Notes under the pieces: generated by a model
What the model saw: the letters and a program-made list of their open reading frames with translations, nothing else
Told to the model about the DNA's origin: nothing
The model's database searches: none
Source: Halichondria panicea
Taxonomy: Eukaryota > Porifera > Demospongiae > Suberitida > Halichondriidae
DNA: 64,000 nucleotides
Direction of reading: 5' to 3'
NCBI RefSeq assembly: GCF_963675165.1
Contig: NC_087393.1
Coordinates: 1,389,002 to 1,453,001 of the forward strand
Translations under genes and position numbers: made by a program
In this document: positions 32,154-42,699 of the stretch, piece by piece
Layout of the letters: the number at the start of each line of letters is the position of its first letter
How positions within the stretch are numbered: the stretch's first letter is position 1

Positions 32154-35076
32154 ATGTCTAACATACATCACAGAGTGATTATAGCTTGCCGCTCACAACT
32201 TGTGTCAGAGCTACAAAAAGGAGATTTAAACTCATTAGCAGATTGGTTCTATCAGAATGGGATGCTTGCTCTACCAGAGCTAGGCGACATCCAATCAGAA
32301 AAAGAGCAAGTGGAAAAGGCTAGGAGACTGACTAATGTTCTTGAGAACAGAGTTCACCACGTTACACATCGCTATCAGCACTTTACCAAGATGTTGACAC
32401 AGAGGTCTTCACAATTCCATGGACTAACTGTGATATTGGAGAATAAGAGGTCAGAGCTTGAATTAGAAGGTTTGTTCCCAACATGCATATAATTGAGACA
32501 AATTAATTATTATGCATGGCTCTCTCTTTCGGTCACTTTTTGTCAATATCATGCTTTTATATATATATAGGTGCTTCCTTGCAGTCATTCTTTAAATATA
32601 GATATAACATGGAGTAAAATTGCCCGGCATGCATATTATCGGCCATAAAGTATATATATACTGTAAAGCAAAGTATACTATAACCTTCAGACTATAATTG
32701 TTGTGTGAAGTATATAGGTATATATATATACATGGCCTGCACAGTCATGCACCTCTATACCTATACTTCACACAACAATATAATAGTTAGACACTGTTTA
32801 GGAAGTTTCTACATGATTTAGAAGCCCAAAGGGCTGGTTGTAGTATCCCGAACGCAGTGAGGGTTCTACTAGCCCTGAGGACTTCTAAATCATGTGGAAA
32901 CTTCCTAAACAGTGTCTAAGCATTTTAGATCATAGCAACCATGAGTATTTAGCCAATCAGATTTGAATGTTCTTATCTAATCTTTGCTACATGATTTTCT
33001 AAGTGAAGTACATGATTTTCTATTGAAGTACATGATTTTCTATTGAAGTACATGATTTTCTAAATTGGATGGAACATTTCCTCTAACCAATCAGATTGCA
33101 GTATTTATGACAAACATGATCTAGTTTCCAAACTGACTCACCATGGGGAGCATTAGAATCAGTTTTACGGGGAGGGCTTTAATTTTGAGATGTATATGCA
33201 TTAGACGTATATACACAACATCAATTAAGGTGCGGGAAATGTAGAAGCAACATAAACAACACAAACTTTAATGTAAAAGTACTATACGTGGCGTGAATCT
33301 GCTTCCATTTCTAACCCCCCTCTCTCTCCATGGTATAGTCGTCCTATATATATCCCTGTTAAACAAGCAACAACCTTTTTAGGTATGCTCATACACTGCT
33401 TTTGAACAAATTGAACAACCCCTTGTTAGCGATACGATCTAAGGTTGTTTCCAAAATAATCAATGACTGTTCCAAGACAATGTTGGGGTTGTAATAACTA
33501 CAACCTATATTACCGTGTATAGCGGGTAATTTTCGTGGGGTAAAATATTCCTTATTTTTGTGGGCAAGAAAACGTAGGCGTGGCTTACCGGAACACGTAA
33601 TGATGTGTTCAACATGAGTCAAACAAATTTTTACTCACGAAAATGCATGCATTGCGCAGTATATAGGGCCAGTATATAGTGCAATAGCCCCCTCCCCAAA
33701 TGTATGGCTGGTCATCTGAGAGCACTGAAAACAAACAAAAGCGCAAAGCATGCACAGATTACAAGCATGCATATACGGCTCTTTCTTTGACTAGCTTCGA
33801 GACTAGGCCGTTCATTTAGAAAAAACCGCTTGGGTCATACATATATAAAATAAAGGTGAAACGGGAATATTAACAATAATATAATTATATATTGCCCATA
33901 CATTGTGAACACAGAAGGAGAATCTCGCCGAACTAGTACAAAAACATACATTTCACGAGACTCAGGTCTATCTGAGCTAGAAGACTCATACATCTGCATT
34001 AAGTGCTTTTGCGGGAACTGTGCTACGAACAATTTTGTTCAGGGAGAGAATTGCCCCGACGCACCACCTAAAAGCCCTCCATTCCTCAGTATGTGTTCAC
34101 AAGCTGACGCAAACGGAATGAAATTTTCAGACTATAGACAATCTATTATGGAACAAACTCGTGACATAAACTCGAAACATAAAGCCCTTCTCTTACACAC
34201 TACACAAGAATTGAAAGAGAAAGTGCCACTGGATGTTGTCAAGGACACTGTGCAGTCTCTCCTTACCCCACCTCACGTGAAAAAATCTTTATACACCTGC
34301 ATATACAAGCGTGGTACCAAAGGACGACTTAGAGATGTAGGGACACATGATGATCTCAGATTATATTTAGAAAACAACTTCTGCTGCTGGTTCAACATCC
34401 AATTAATTGCAGACCTCAGAAAAGTGCTTCTTTTAAAAGGGAAACGTGATGACTCTTACATTTGCCACTATAAAGAACACGTAGCACAATACTTGAAAAG
34501 ATGCTGTGTTAAACACACCATATGCGACACAGAGAACGGAAAAGAGTATATGCGCATGGAAATCGTATGCCGAGTATCGACTGACTTCACAAAGCTAAAA
34601 ACTGAGCAAATCAGAATATTTGAATACACTCTCCGGCAGTATGTTAGTATGCCAGATTGCAGTAAGACAGTAGACGAACAAAGTGGGGAGCTGATATTTA
34701 CAGAGAAAGAGCCAACTACAAATCAGGTACACATCATCATAACAGATTCATGCATGCATGCAGTCATAATTTTATATTCATAATTATAGCAAGTGATAAT
34801 TCATCAAGATTTAGGAGCTACAGAAAGTATTGACAACAAAAGTACAGATTCAATCCTCCAAAATGTTCATGGACCTATGGAAATCAGGGTAAGCTAGCAT
34901 AACGCAATCATGACCTGCATGTCATAACAATTATGCATGCACAGGATGATTCTTGCTGCTCAACTAAGAAACTTTGTCTCTGTATAGCTATCATTATACC
35001 ATGTCTTATACCGTGCATAGTATTGTATTACTGCAAGCCTGAGAATAATAGAGACGCAGAGAATCACATAGTTTAA
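32154..35076 (+). CDS. CARD protein with C-terminal transmembrane segment, 452 aa, 4 exons
   Basis: Four exons join in one frame: 32154-32469, 33915-34726, 34790-34888 and 34945-35076. Exon 1 is a CARD-like Death-fold (about residues 4-90), with helix 1 CRSQLVSELQKG, helix 2 LADWFYQNGMLALPELGDIQ, helix 4 KARRLTNVLENR and helix 5 YQHFTKML. Exon 2 holds a cysteine cluster C-x2-C-x-C-x2-C at about 133-141. An all-helical domain follows at about 176-372, with LRLYLENNFCCWFNIQLIAD and YKEHVAQYLKR. I recognise this domain from sponge and cnidarian proteins with Death-fold modules, but I have no family name for it. The last exon encodes a membrane helix (CIAIIIPCLIPCIVLYYC, about 421-439), flanked by cysteines, and a 13-residue tail. 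The order CARD-linker-TM resembles MAVS. A signalling role at a membrane is inference. The exon 1 donor (GTTTGT) is non-ideal, so that junction is the least sure. Confidence 0.8.
32697..32780. repeat. hairpin-forming inverted repeat in CARD gene intron 1
   Basis: ATTGTTGTGTGAAGTATATA near 32697 faces TATACTTCACACAACAAT near 32762, with a loop of about 40 bp rich in TATA. Confidence 0.8.
32788..33075 (+). repeat. dispersed repeat R3, fuller copy in CARD gene intron 1
   Basis: It starts AGACACTGTTTAGGAAGTTT, whose inverse (AAACTTCCTAAACAGTGTCT, allowing a mismatch) lies about 110 bp on, near 32890. This forms a foldback. The same 22-bp tandem units as at 31960 follow. Confidence 0.75.
33520..33665. 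mobile_element. partial MITE of the CCGTATAGCG family (CARD intron 1)
   Basis: CCGTGTATAGCGGGTAATTT, then TCGTGGGGTAAAATA, then GGCGTGGCTTACCGGAA and CTCACGAAAATGCATGC. The right-hand end is eroded. Confidence 0.5.
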
Positions 35077-36339
35077 GGTTTAAGCGAGTTAATTCCTGTT
35101 TTTGCTTTCAAGTCATGCAATATAGCGGTTAATATGTACGTACTTATTATTAATTTTCGGATGTGCATGCACACCTAATTAATTTTTGATCCATTCCTTA
35201 TAGCATACCCTCATTTTGTTATATAATAATTTTATGTTGAAAAGATAATACTAATATATAGATTGGAGAAACAGCCTCACAGTGCATGTGTACAGTATAT
35301 AGACTCTCGCTATTCCGGCTCTCTGAAGTACATGTATAGACTCGTTACATAATTATTATAGCCATGCACTCACTGTCTGCCCCATGCACATCCGCTATAG
35401 AGAAGGGACTGATGGACTGCCTATCAGAGAGTTGTTAATTCAAGTGGAATTTTAACTTATGAGTTGTATGACATCATCATGTGTTTGGTACGTACATGCA
35501 GTCATGCATGCGTAATTATATCAGTCTAACACAACGTGCATGCCTTTACTCTAACTGCGGGCAAAATAAATTATGTCACATGACATTGGTTCTGCACTCT
35601 GATTGCATGCATGCATATCAATATAGATATAGCGTTCTAGACTTCTAGTGCAGAATTATAGCTAATGATTATAAGTAGAGAGCAACACTATAGCTCGATC
35701 CATGGACAAGTTTTGCTACGCACTCTTCTGAAAAGGATATATTATATACAATGGCGGATTAAAGCAAAACTATAGGCATAACTGAAGCATTATTTTGCAA
35801 ATCCATGAATTGAAACGTAGAAGCCTATTATACATAGAAACTCTTGCAGTTCATTGATTCTTGAGCAGCTGTAGCAGTCTACACACACAGACCACACATA
35901 AACATAATTATATACTATCGTATACCTCGCTTGCGCATGCATGCACCGAGGCATTATAAATTATGTCTCTGAGTATATGAGTGCATGCATGCAGCATGTG
36001 AGTTATAGTGCATGTATAATGAAAGGGGAGCCTGTTGTACATCTTCGTCAAGCGCGTGACATATAATAAATTATAGAAATTTTATTTTCAATTTTGCTGT
36101 GTAGCTATATTTCCAGGGGCTATATATTATATCTTCCACAAAATTCTAATTGATTATTTCATTCCGCAAAATATAATTATGATCCTCATAACAACTTTTA
36201 CAGTATAATAATTATCGCTATATAATATCAGGCCTGCAGAGAGCTAGCCTCGATCCCAGGCCGCACTTCCCACTTCACTTGGGAAGTTTTCTTCTTTTCT
36301 ATGAAGGCCGGTTAGCAGAGAGCATATAGCCGCACAAAA
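35077..36339. other. intergenic stretch with an R1 copy (35625-35957)
   Basis: 35625-35957 is an R1 copy: GCGTTCTAGACTTCTAGTGC, CATGGACAAGTTTTGCTACG, GAAGCATTATTTTGCAAATC and GAGCAGCTGTAGCAGTCTAC, ending GCATGCACCGAGGCAT. At 36240-36310 is AGCCTCGATCCCAGGCCG with a short hairpin. TGCATGCA and TATATA runs are frequent. No coding region seen. Confidence 0.55.
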
Positions 36340-36955
36340 GGACCAGGTATAGAGATCACTCAGGTGAAACTGGCTAGGGGGGAGGATTTAAACAGGCACA
36401 AAAATTCTGTGTGACAGAATGTGAAGTGCTGAAATTAAATTCACATGCACCTATATACACAGAGATAATTGCATTCTGAAGGCAGAAAAACTGAACCCGT
36501 GTAGAAGTAAACAAGGCAGTGAAATTGGAAGTCCAACTCAAGAGACAGTAACAAAACATTGAGGTAGTTGCAGCAGTCACTCACATGCACCCACACCCAG
36601 ATCCCGATCAAATGTGGCAGAGATAACAACGAAATCACCAGTCCTACATACACAATGAACCTGCATGACCATCAATGGCACACACGTCCAAGGTATATAG
36701 TCCATGCATGCATTCACTGTGGTAGCCATGCCTCAGCTGGAGCACCAAGCATGCATGCACAGTGTTTAGCAATTTGGAGAGACCCAATAGGGTGTCACTG
36801 TCAATAGCAAACGAAAGGTCATGCATGTGAATATGGTAGTGGACGAATAGTGATTGACAAATTAAAGAGTTTGATTCACAAGGTATATATAAGGCTCCAG
36901 TGGGAGTGACTGTTGACGAAGATTATAATATCTACGTTATATACTGATTGAAATG
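36340..36955 (+). pseudogene. NHL-TRIM fragment, copy F (coiled-coil end to NHL repeat 2)
   Basis: It matches copies A and E in order: GAGATCACTCAGGTGAAACT, GAAGTAAACAAGGCAGTGAA, ACATTGAGGTAGTTGCAGCA, ATCAATGGCACACACGTCCA, GTGGTAGCCATGCCTCAG, AGCAATTTGGAGAGACCC and GTAGTGGACGAATAGTGATT. It has many indels, often inserted TGCATGCA or TATATA. RING and B-boxes are absent, so it is dead. It is a sixth trace of the TRIM family. Confidence 0.9.
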
Positions 36956-37321
36956 AACAAAATTAACTCTTCACACCAGAGCGCTTTGTCTAAATAGTCA
37001 CTACATGCATGTATTACATAATTTTCTTCCAATTGAGCAATCTTTAAGGGGCATTTTCTCAATGCTGCCATTTCACAGCTTCGAGTTTCCAACGCGGGCC
37101 TGAAACGAGGTATATGCAAGCTAAACATGTCATTGTGTATAGTTTTGCTCTATCTATTTCTCTTAATTGGTATATAGATTGCGAAAATTGCGAAAATCAT
37201 AGCTTGACGAAGGCCACAGCCTGTCACGTATAATATAATTATGCTTCACAAATGGTCGTAATGCTACACATGCGCATGATGCTCATGCATTGAGGCATTG
37301 GGCCCCAATCATGTAAATGAC

Positions 37322-37512
37322 AATTGAGTTGTGCATGTTTGCCAGACCTGCTGTCCCAGACCCTGATGTGGTGTGGTCCAGGGAGCATGAGACTAGACAG
37401 ATTTCAGCCACCTCACTGCCCGTGACACTCATACACTGTATGGCTTCTCGATGGGACCTCACCAAGAGTGGAGTATAGCTGCTTTTACTGAGACCTATGT
37501 TGCCCTGTATGG
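37322..37512 (-). pseudogene. dead copy of a WDR90 exon (like 16923-17096)
   Basis: On the minus strand, SHREAIQCMSVTGSEVAEIC then LVSCSLDHT is readable, nearly the same as the live exon at about 17.0 kb. An indel breaks the frame at the IRVWD motif. It lies upstream of TRIM copy B, as the live exon lies upstream of TRIM copy A. Confidence 0.92.
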
Positions 37513-37714
37513 CGAGAGATGGTTGAATAATTATATTAAATACATTCATGCATGCATTCAGGTGTATACATGCAGGATGTACCTGCCGTCGCTACGAGTG
37601 TAGTATCGACATTGTATATACATGTATAGAAGTCATAGGACTATGGTTATTACCATCAGGTCCCTAACATTACGCCAGTAATTTAATACGTAATTTACAA
37701 AGAGTAATTGCATG

Positions 37715-37812
37715 CATGCTGGCTAGTATTCTGAGCCCACCATCACACTGTTCACTGACATTCACTACACTGACCAGTCCATCGTTCTGTGTGCGTGCGT
37801 GCGTGCGTGCGT
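37715..37812 (-). pseudogene. dead copy of a WDR90 exon (like 18131-18205)
   Basis: AGTATTCTGAGCCCACCATC and GACCAGTCCATCGTTCTGTG match the live exon and its flanking GT-rich intron, which here has become a GTGC repeat (37794-37813). Confidence 0.85.
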
Positions 37813-38212
37813 GTGAAATAAATGGTACAACCACAACAATTTGAATGCCTTTATCATTTTTACCACATTCACTACATACCATCACTTGATGATAACTTTT
37901 CACAAGCAAAGGGTGGCAACAATGTATGTATACTGACTGCCCCATTGTAGTATTATGCTGTAAAGCTAGGAGGAATCTTTAATGTGAGTCTAACACTATA
38001 ATTATAGTCACAACATGCATATGCACGATGATACATAACATGACTGGATAAATTACCCCTGATTCAGAAGTGTTTCACATTTCTATACATTTCAGGAAAT
38101 CAATGTATACACATGTAAATCCGTGGATCTACATTAAAATTTGTGCTGCACACGTATTGACAATAAACGCATACATACAGTTACAGAAAAACGGGAGAAA
38201 TTATTACGAAGA

Positions 38213-40405
38213 ATGGGTGAACAAAATATGATAAAAGAAGCTATTAAGAAACTAAATGCAAAACTCGAATGCTCGATTTGCCTTGACACTTTCAAGCAAC
38301 CGAAACTCTTGCCATGCTATCCCGTGTTTTGCAAGTCCCCGTGTCCGGAGAAACTAGTGACCAAGGATGGACGCTCCCTCACTTGTCCTACCTGTCGACA
38401 CATCGTCCCACTGTCAGAGAGGGGAGTGGCTGGACTGCAATTAGACTTCCACATTGACAACTTGTTTGAGATACGAGATGCTTTTGATAAAGCTGCAGAA
38501 TTAAGCAAGACCCAATGTGGTAATTGCGAGGAGAGGAAAGCAACGGGATACTGCCGAGATTGTGGAGATTTCATGTGCAATAATTGCCAAGCAGCTCATC
38601 AAGCGCTGAAACTGACAAGGTCTCATCAGATAGTGAACCTTCGGGACTTTCAAAAAGAAGCCGCAAAAATTATCAACGACAAGAAAACAATCCCCACTTG
38701 TGGGAAAAACATAATGGAAATCAACTCAACATCTACTGTGAAACTTGCAAGGAGCTTATTTGCTACGACTGCACCATCCGACTACATAAAGATCATGCAC
38801 GATTACGATCTAGTGGCTGATGTGTTCCCAAGGCACAAGGAAGAGTTTGTTTCAAGTCTCAAACCTGTCAAAGAGAAGCTAGACAAAGTCCAACAAGCAC
38901 TGAAGATACCCTTGCAAAAGATATTCACGACCAAAGAACCACCCTTGAAGCCGAAATTCATAAGGAAATTGACGAGCAACATCTACTGTTGGATCAGCGT
39001 AAAGCAGAGCTTGTGGGAGAGCTGGAAATGATGACTCAGCAAAAGCTAAAAGGCCTAGCCGCACAAAGAGACCAGGTGGAGATCACTCAGGTGAAACTGG
39101 CCAGCTGTCTCGAGTATGCTGAGGGCGCTTGAAACAGGCACAGAATGCGAAGTACTGGAAATTAAAGCTCCTGTACTCAGGAGAATTGAACAGTTAACAA
39201 TTGAATTTGATCAAGACAAACTTCAACCAGAAATAGAGATCACAATGAAATTGAACATGGATAGAAACCTTACAAATGTTACAAGTAGTGTTTAGCAATT
39301 CATGATGAGATGATTGACAGTTGCAGTTTAGAGGGGGAAAATTTGACCAGCACAGAGGTACACAAGGCAGCGAAATTGGAACTTCAACTCAAGAGAGAAT
39401 ATCGGAACATTGAGGTAGTTGCAGCAGTCACTCACAGCCACACCCAGATTCCGGTCAATTGCGAAATTATCAGGAGAAAAAACAAGTACGAAATCACCTA
39501 CACACCAACAAACAGAGGTAAACACGAAATAGACCTGACCATCAATGGCATACACGTCCGAGGTAGTCCATTCACTGTGGTAGCCATGCCTCAGCCGCAC
39601 ACACTGGGAGCATCAAGCAGAGTGATTAGCAATTTGGAGAAACCCTGGAGTGTCGTTGTCAATAGCAACGATTGTGTGATTGTCGTCGAATAATATAGTA
39701 GCAGGTGAATATACTGATCTATGATGAAAATTATAAACAGATTCAAGTATTTAATTCACGATGTAAGGCTCCAGTGGGAGTGGCTGTTGACAGAGATGAT
39801 AATATCTACGTTAGTGATTATAATGACCATAAAGTCCAAAAATTTACCGCCAATAGAGACTTTCTCAAAGAAGTGGGCACTAAAGGTGACCAGATGCTTC
39901 AGTTCAGCTCACCAACAGGAATAGGCTACAACAAAACCAACAACAAGATATATATCAGTGAAAAGAACAACAATCGAGTTCAAGTGTTGAACCCTGACCT
40001 CACATTCCACAGTATCATCAGCGATAATGAATTTAATCATCCTCTTGATGTTTCATTCGATCATATCGGCAATGCATACATACATAGCTAACTGGGCTAG
40101 TCATAATGTGAAGGTATTCCAAAGTAATGGAACGTTGTTGAGAACATTTGCTGCACACGGTAGTGGTCCAGGACAACTAACTAACCCAGCCGCTATAGCT
40201 GTCAGCAATACAGACACGGTGTATGTTGTTGAGATGAGAGGAAGTCGTATCTCGGTATTCAAAACAAATGGAGAGTTCATTTGCTCCTCCGGCAAAATAG
40301 GTAAAAGAGGAGGACCATTCAACTATCCAACTGGAATAGATATATTGACAGTCATGGAAACATTGTAGTTGCAGATCTAGATAACAGACGCCTTTAAGTT
40401 TTTAA
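38213..40405 (+). pseudogene. NHL-TRIM, copy B (full length, several frameshifts)
   Basis: The start (MGEQNMIKEAIKKLNAKLEC) and RING are in frame. A break in B-box 2 near 38705 splits TCGKN from the other frame NQLNIYCETCKELICYDCT. Further breaks lie near 38905 (coiled coil) and 39121. A piece is lost near 39270-39300, a stop (GAATAA) falls near 39690, and further shifts lie near 40080 and 40340. Two RING-region residues also differ from the other copies: CYPVFC instead of CYHVFC loses the zinc-binding His, and PCPEKL replaces PCLEKL. It belongs to the A/E subgroup. No full-length product is possible. Confidence 0.93.
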
Positions 40406-41160
40406 GAACAATATTTACATGCATGTACATAATTATATTATATACGAACACAATAATATTATTTTGTTCAGAAGCTATTCACAATTTTCAACACAGGTAT
40501 TATCTTCTCTGATCTTATGTTGTTGGTAAACTTTTCGAATACCGTATACTGGGTTTCAAACGCGTATAGGTAATTAATTGTGAGTATTGCATTCCTAACT
40601 ATTGTATGCACTTTCCTTTCAAAATGTTAATTTGTTTGCAACCTACGTATATGCCTGCATTCGAAAAACTTAGTATACTATATACATCACTGCCGCCACA
40701 TATTAAGAAAAATGTATTATACATGTGAATGACGTTGTAACGGATTGGAGTTATGCTCTCGCCGGATTTTTTACTTCTACACTTTTTGGTGTTTTCCCCG
40801 GCCAATCCTAGGAACTTTTCACATTGCAAAGTTGAAATTTGACAATAATTATCATCGTGCACATCTGATTTCGTGAGACAGATTGTGGCATGCACAGTCC
40901 TATAGCATTGGCGAATTACTAATTCGATGATCCTACCTATATATAGAACCAAATTGCCAAATTTATATCTTCTAAATTTACAAACTATGTCTGAAAGACA
41001 ATAGGAGCCGGCCAATACTATAATTATGACAGATAAAACATGCTGGAAATTGTATACACTCTCAGAGAACGTTATAGCTATAGTGCTTTGTTATGCTGTA
41101 CTTGTATACATAATATATATAATATATATACCAAAATGGTACAGGCACATGCATGCATGC
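40406..41160. other. stretch without a recognised gene
   Basis: AT-rich DNA between TRIM copy B and the next WDR90 footprint. A frame of 138 codons at 40599-41015 (minus) has no recognisable motif, and I treat it as chance. Confidence 0.5.
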
Positions 41161-41164
41161 AACA

Positions 41165-41310
41165 ATCCTTATATACCTGCTTCCATGACTTCGGCGTGTT
41201 AAGAAGTCCAGAAGCTATATACACCCTCAACACACCATCCTCTGACCCCGTCACACAGAACCCCTCATGGACCGCCAGTGACAGGATGGCCATATTCGCT
41301 TGATGGAAAC
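41165..41310 (-). pseudogene. dead copy of a WDR90 exon (like 22612-22825)
   Basis: On the minus strand, ILSLAVHEGFCVTGSEDGVL then RV is readable, the same as the live exon. It is followed by decay and a TATA insertion. It lies downstream of TRIM copy B, as the live exon does for copy A. Confidence 0.92.
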
Positions 41311-41546
41311 TATGAGTTTTGTGACTGCATGGTGTGAAAAGAAAGAGTATATATGCTATCAGGAGTGGTGCTCCTGATAAATCTATAAAAATGCTTGTTG
41401 CCCAGTGAGTGGGCAGATCAAAGCAATCCAGTGCTCTGTTGTTGCATCACTACCATAGCAACCATTAATATTATGGCATGTTGCACTGTATGTAATGCGA
41501 AATCTCCTTTTTCCACTGCATTTACACACATGCATGCAGTGCAATA

Positions 41547-42197
41547 CCGTATAGCAGGAAATTTTCACGGGTGCACATTTTCGCTCTTCATGCAGAGCCC
41601 TCAGCAAATGTGACAGGGCCTATAGGAAAACAACCCTTATGGAGCAAACTAATAATTTTCAGTACATGCAAAACAAAAAATGTTGAGCTATTCTTGGATT
41701 TTGGTTTTATTTCACAAGAAGCAACTTCAATGTCTTCTCTACATTTTCACAAAATTTTAAATCCTGAATTGCTTTTGTATAGCCGTTACAGAGCAGCCAT
41801 TGAACTTCGTTATTACTGTTCTTGCATGCAGATAGAACTTTGAACCTTAGTTTCTCAAAACGGTAGGGCAACACCTCCGCCTATTCACTCGAAGATATAT
41901 TGGGGTAGGAAGGTGCTAGGAAGGTGATCTTGTAATCATTATGAAGCTTATAAGCACTGCTTTATTTGATTAAACAATAAAATGCAATTAATTAGTTTGC
42001 TCCATAAGGGTTGTTTTCCTAGGCCCTGTCACAAATATTTAAATATTTGCGGTTCAATGCCAGGAAACCACACCCACAAATACCTTTGCATGTGAAATAC
42101 GTGCGTGGGAGTTTATCTCACTTTTAATTTTGGCGTTAATTAACTTCTCTTCGAAAAAGCGAAATTTTGCACCCCACAAAAATTTCCCACTATACGG
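41547..42197. mobile_element. CCGTATAG-family MITE carrying a second MITE inside
   Basis: The outer ends are CCGTATAGCAGGAAATTTTC (41547) and AAATTTCCCACTATACGG (ending 42197). The inner element runs 41609-42033. Its ends, TGTGACAGGGCC...AGGAAAACAACCCTTATGGA and the inverse TCCATAAGGGTTGTTTTCCT...GGCCCTGTCACA, pair over about 45 bp. The open frame at 41571-41843 is inside these elements and is not a gene. Confidence 0.85.
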
Positions 42198-42699
42198 TGT
42201 ATGGCATTGTTGCACTGTGTGAAATTAAATGCAGTGGATGAAATCTGCTTTTTGGCCATGCACCTGCAATTACTCATTGCAGAGGAAGTGGGTGTGGAGT
42301 CAGGGCTACATCACATGACATGATATGCACAGCAGGCTGTCCACTTGTTTGATTTCTTCTAGCTGCTATTATAAAATCACTGACAACTAGAAACAGATCA
42401 ACATTGTAGAGTGTGCTGTAAAGCTAAGAGGAACATTTAATGTGAGTTTCAATCGATTGAGAAATGATACATTTCTAGTACATCAAGTACATGTAGAGCT
42501 AGTCTACACGTACATAACTGATAATTATGTCTAGAACATGACCATTTAATATTTACACAACAGTTCAGGCAACAGCATGGCTGTCCTGTGTGCTTATACA
42601 TATACCAGAGAGTTTCACAAAACTGTACAGAGTTATTACTCTAGATACGTACGAGTTTTGAAATACATACACACACAAACACAGGAGAGCATACGAAGA

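Noticed and set aside
40599-41015. 138-codon frame on the minus strand
   Set aside because: No family motif, no codon pattern like its neighbours, and it lies in repeat-derived intergenic DNA.
41571-41843. 90-codon frame on the plus strand
   Set aside because: It lies inside nested MITEs and starts in the outer element and continues in the inner one.
42577-42699. 41-codon N-terminal extension of TRIM copy C
   Set aside because: No other copy has it, it crosses an acceptor-like CACAG, and all family starts align at 42700.
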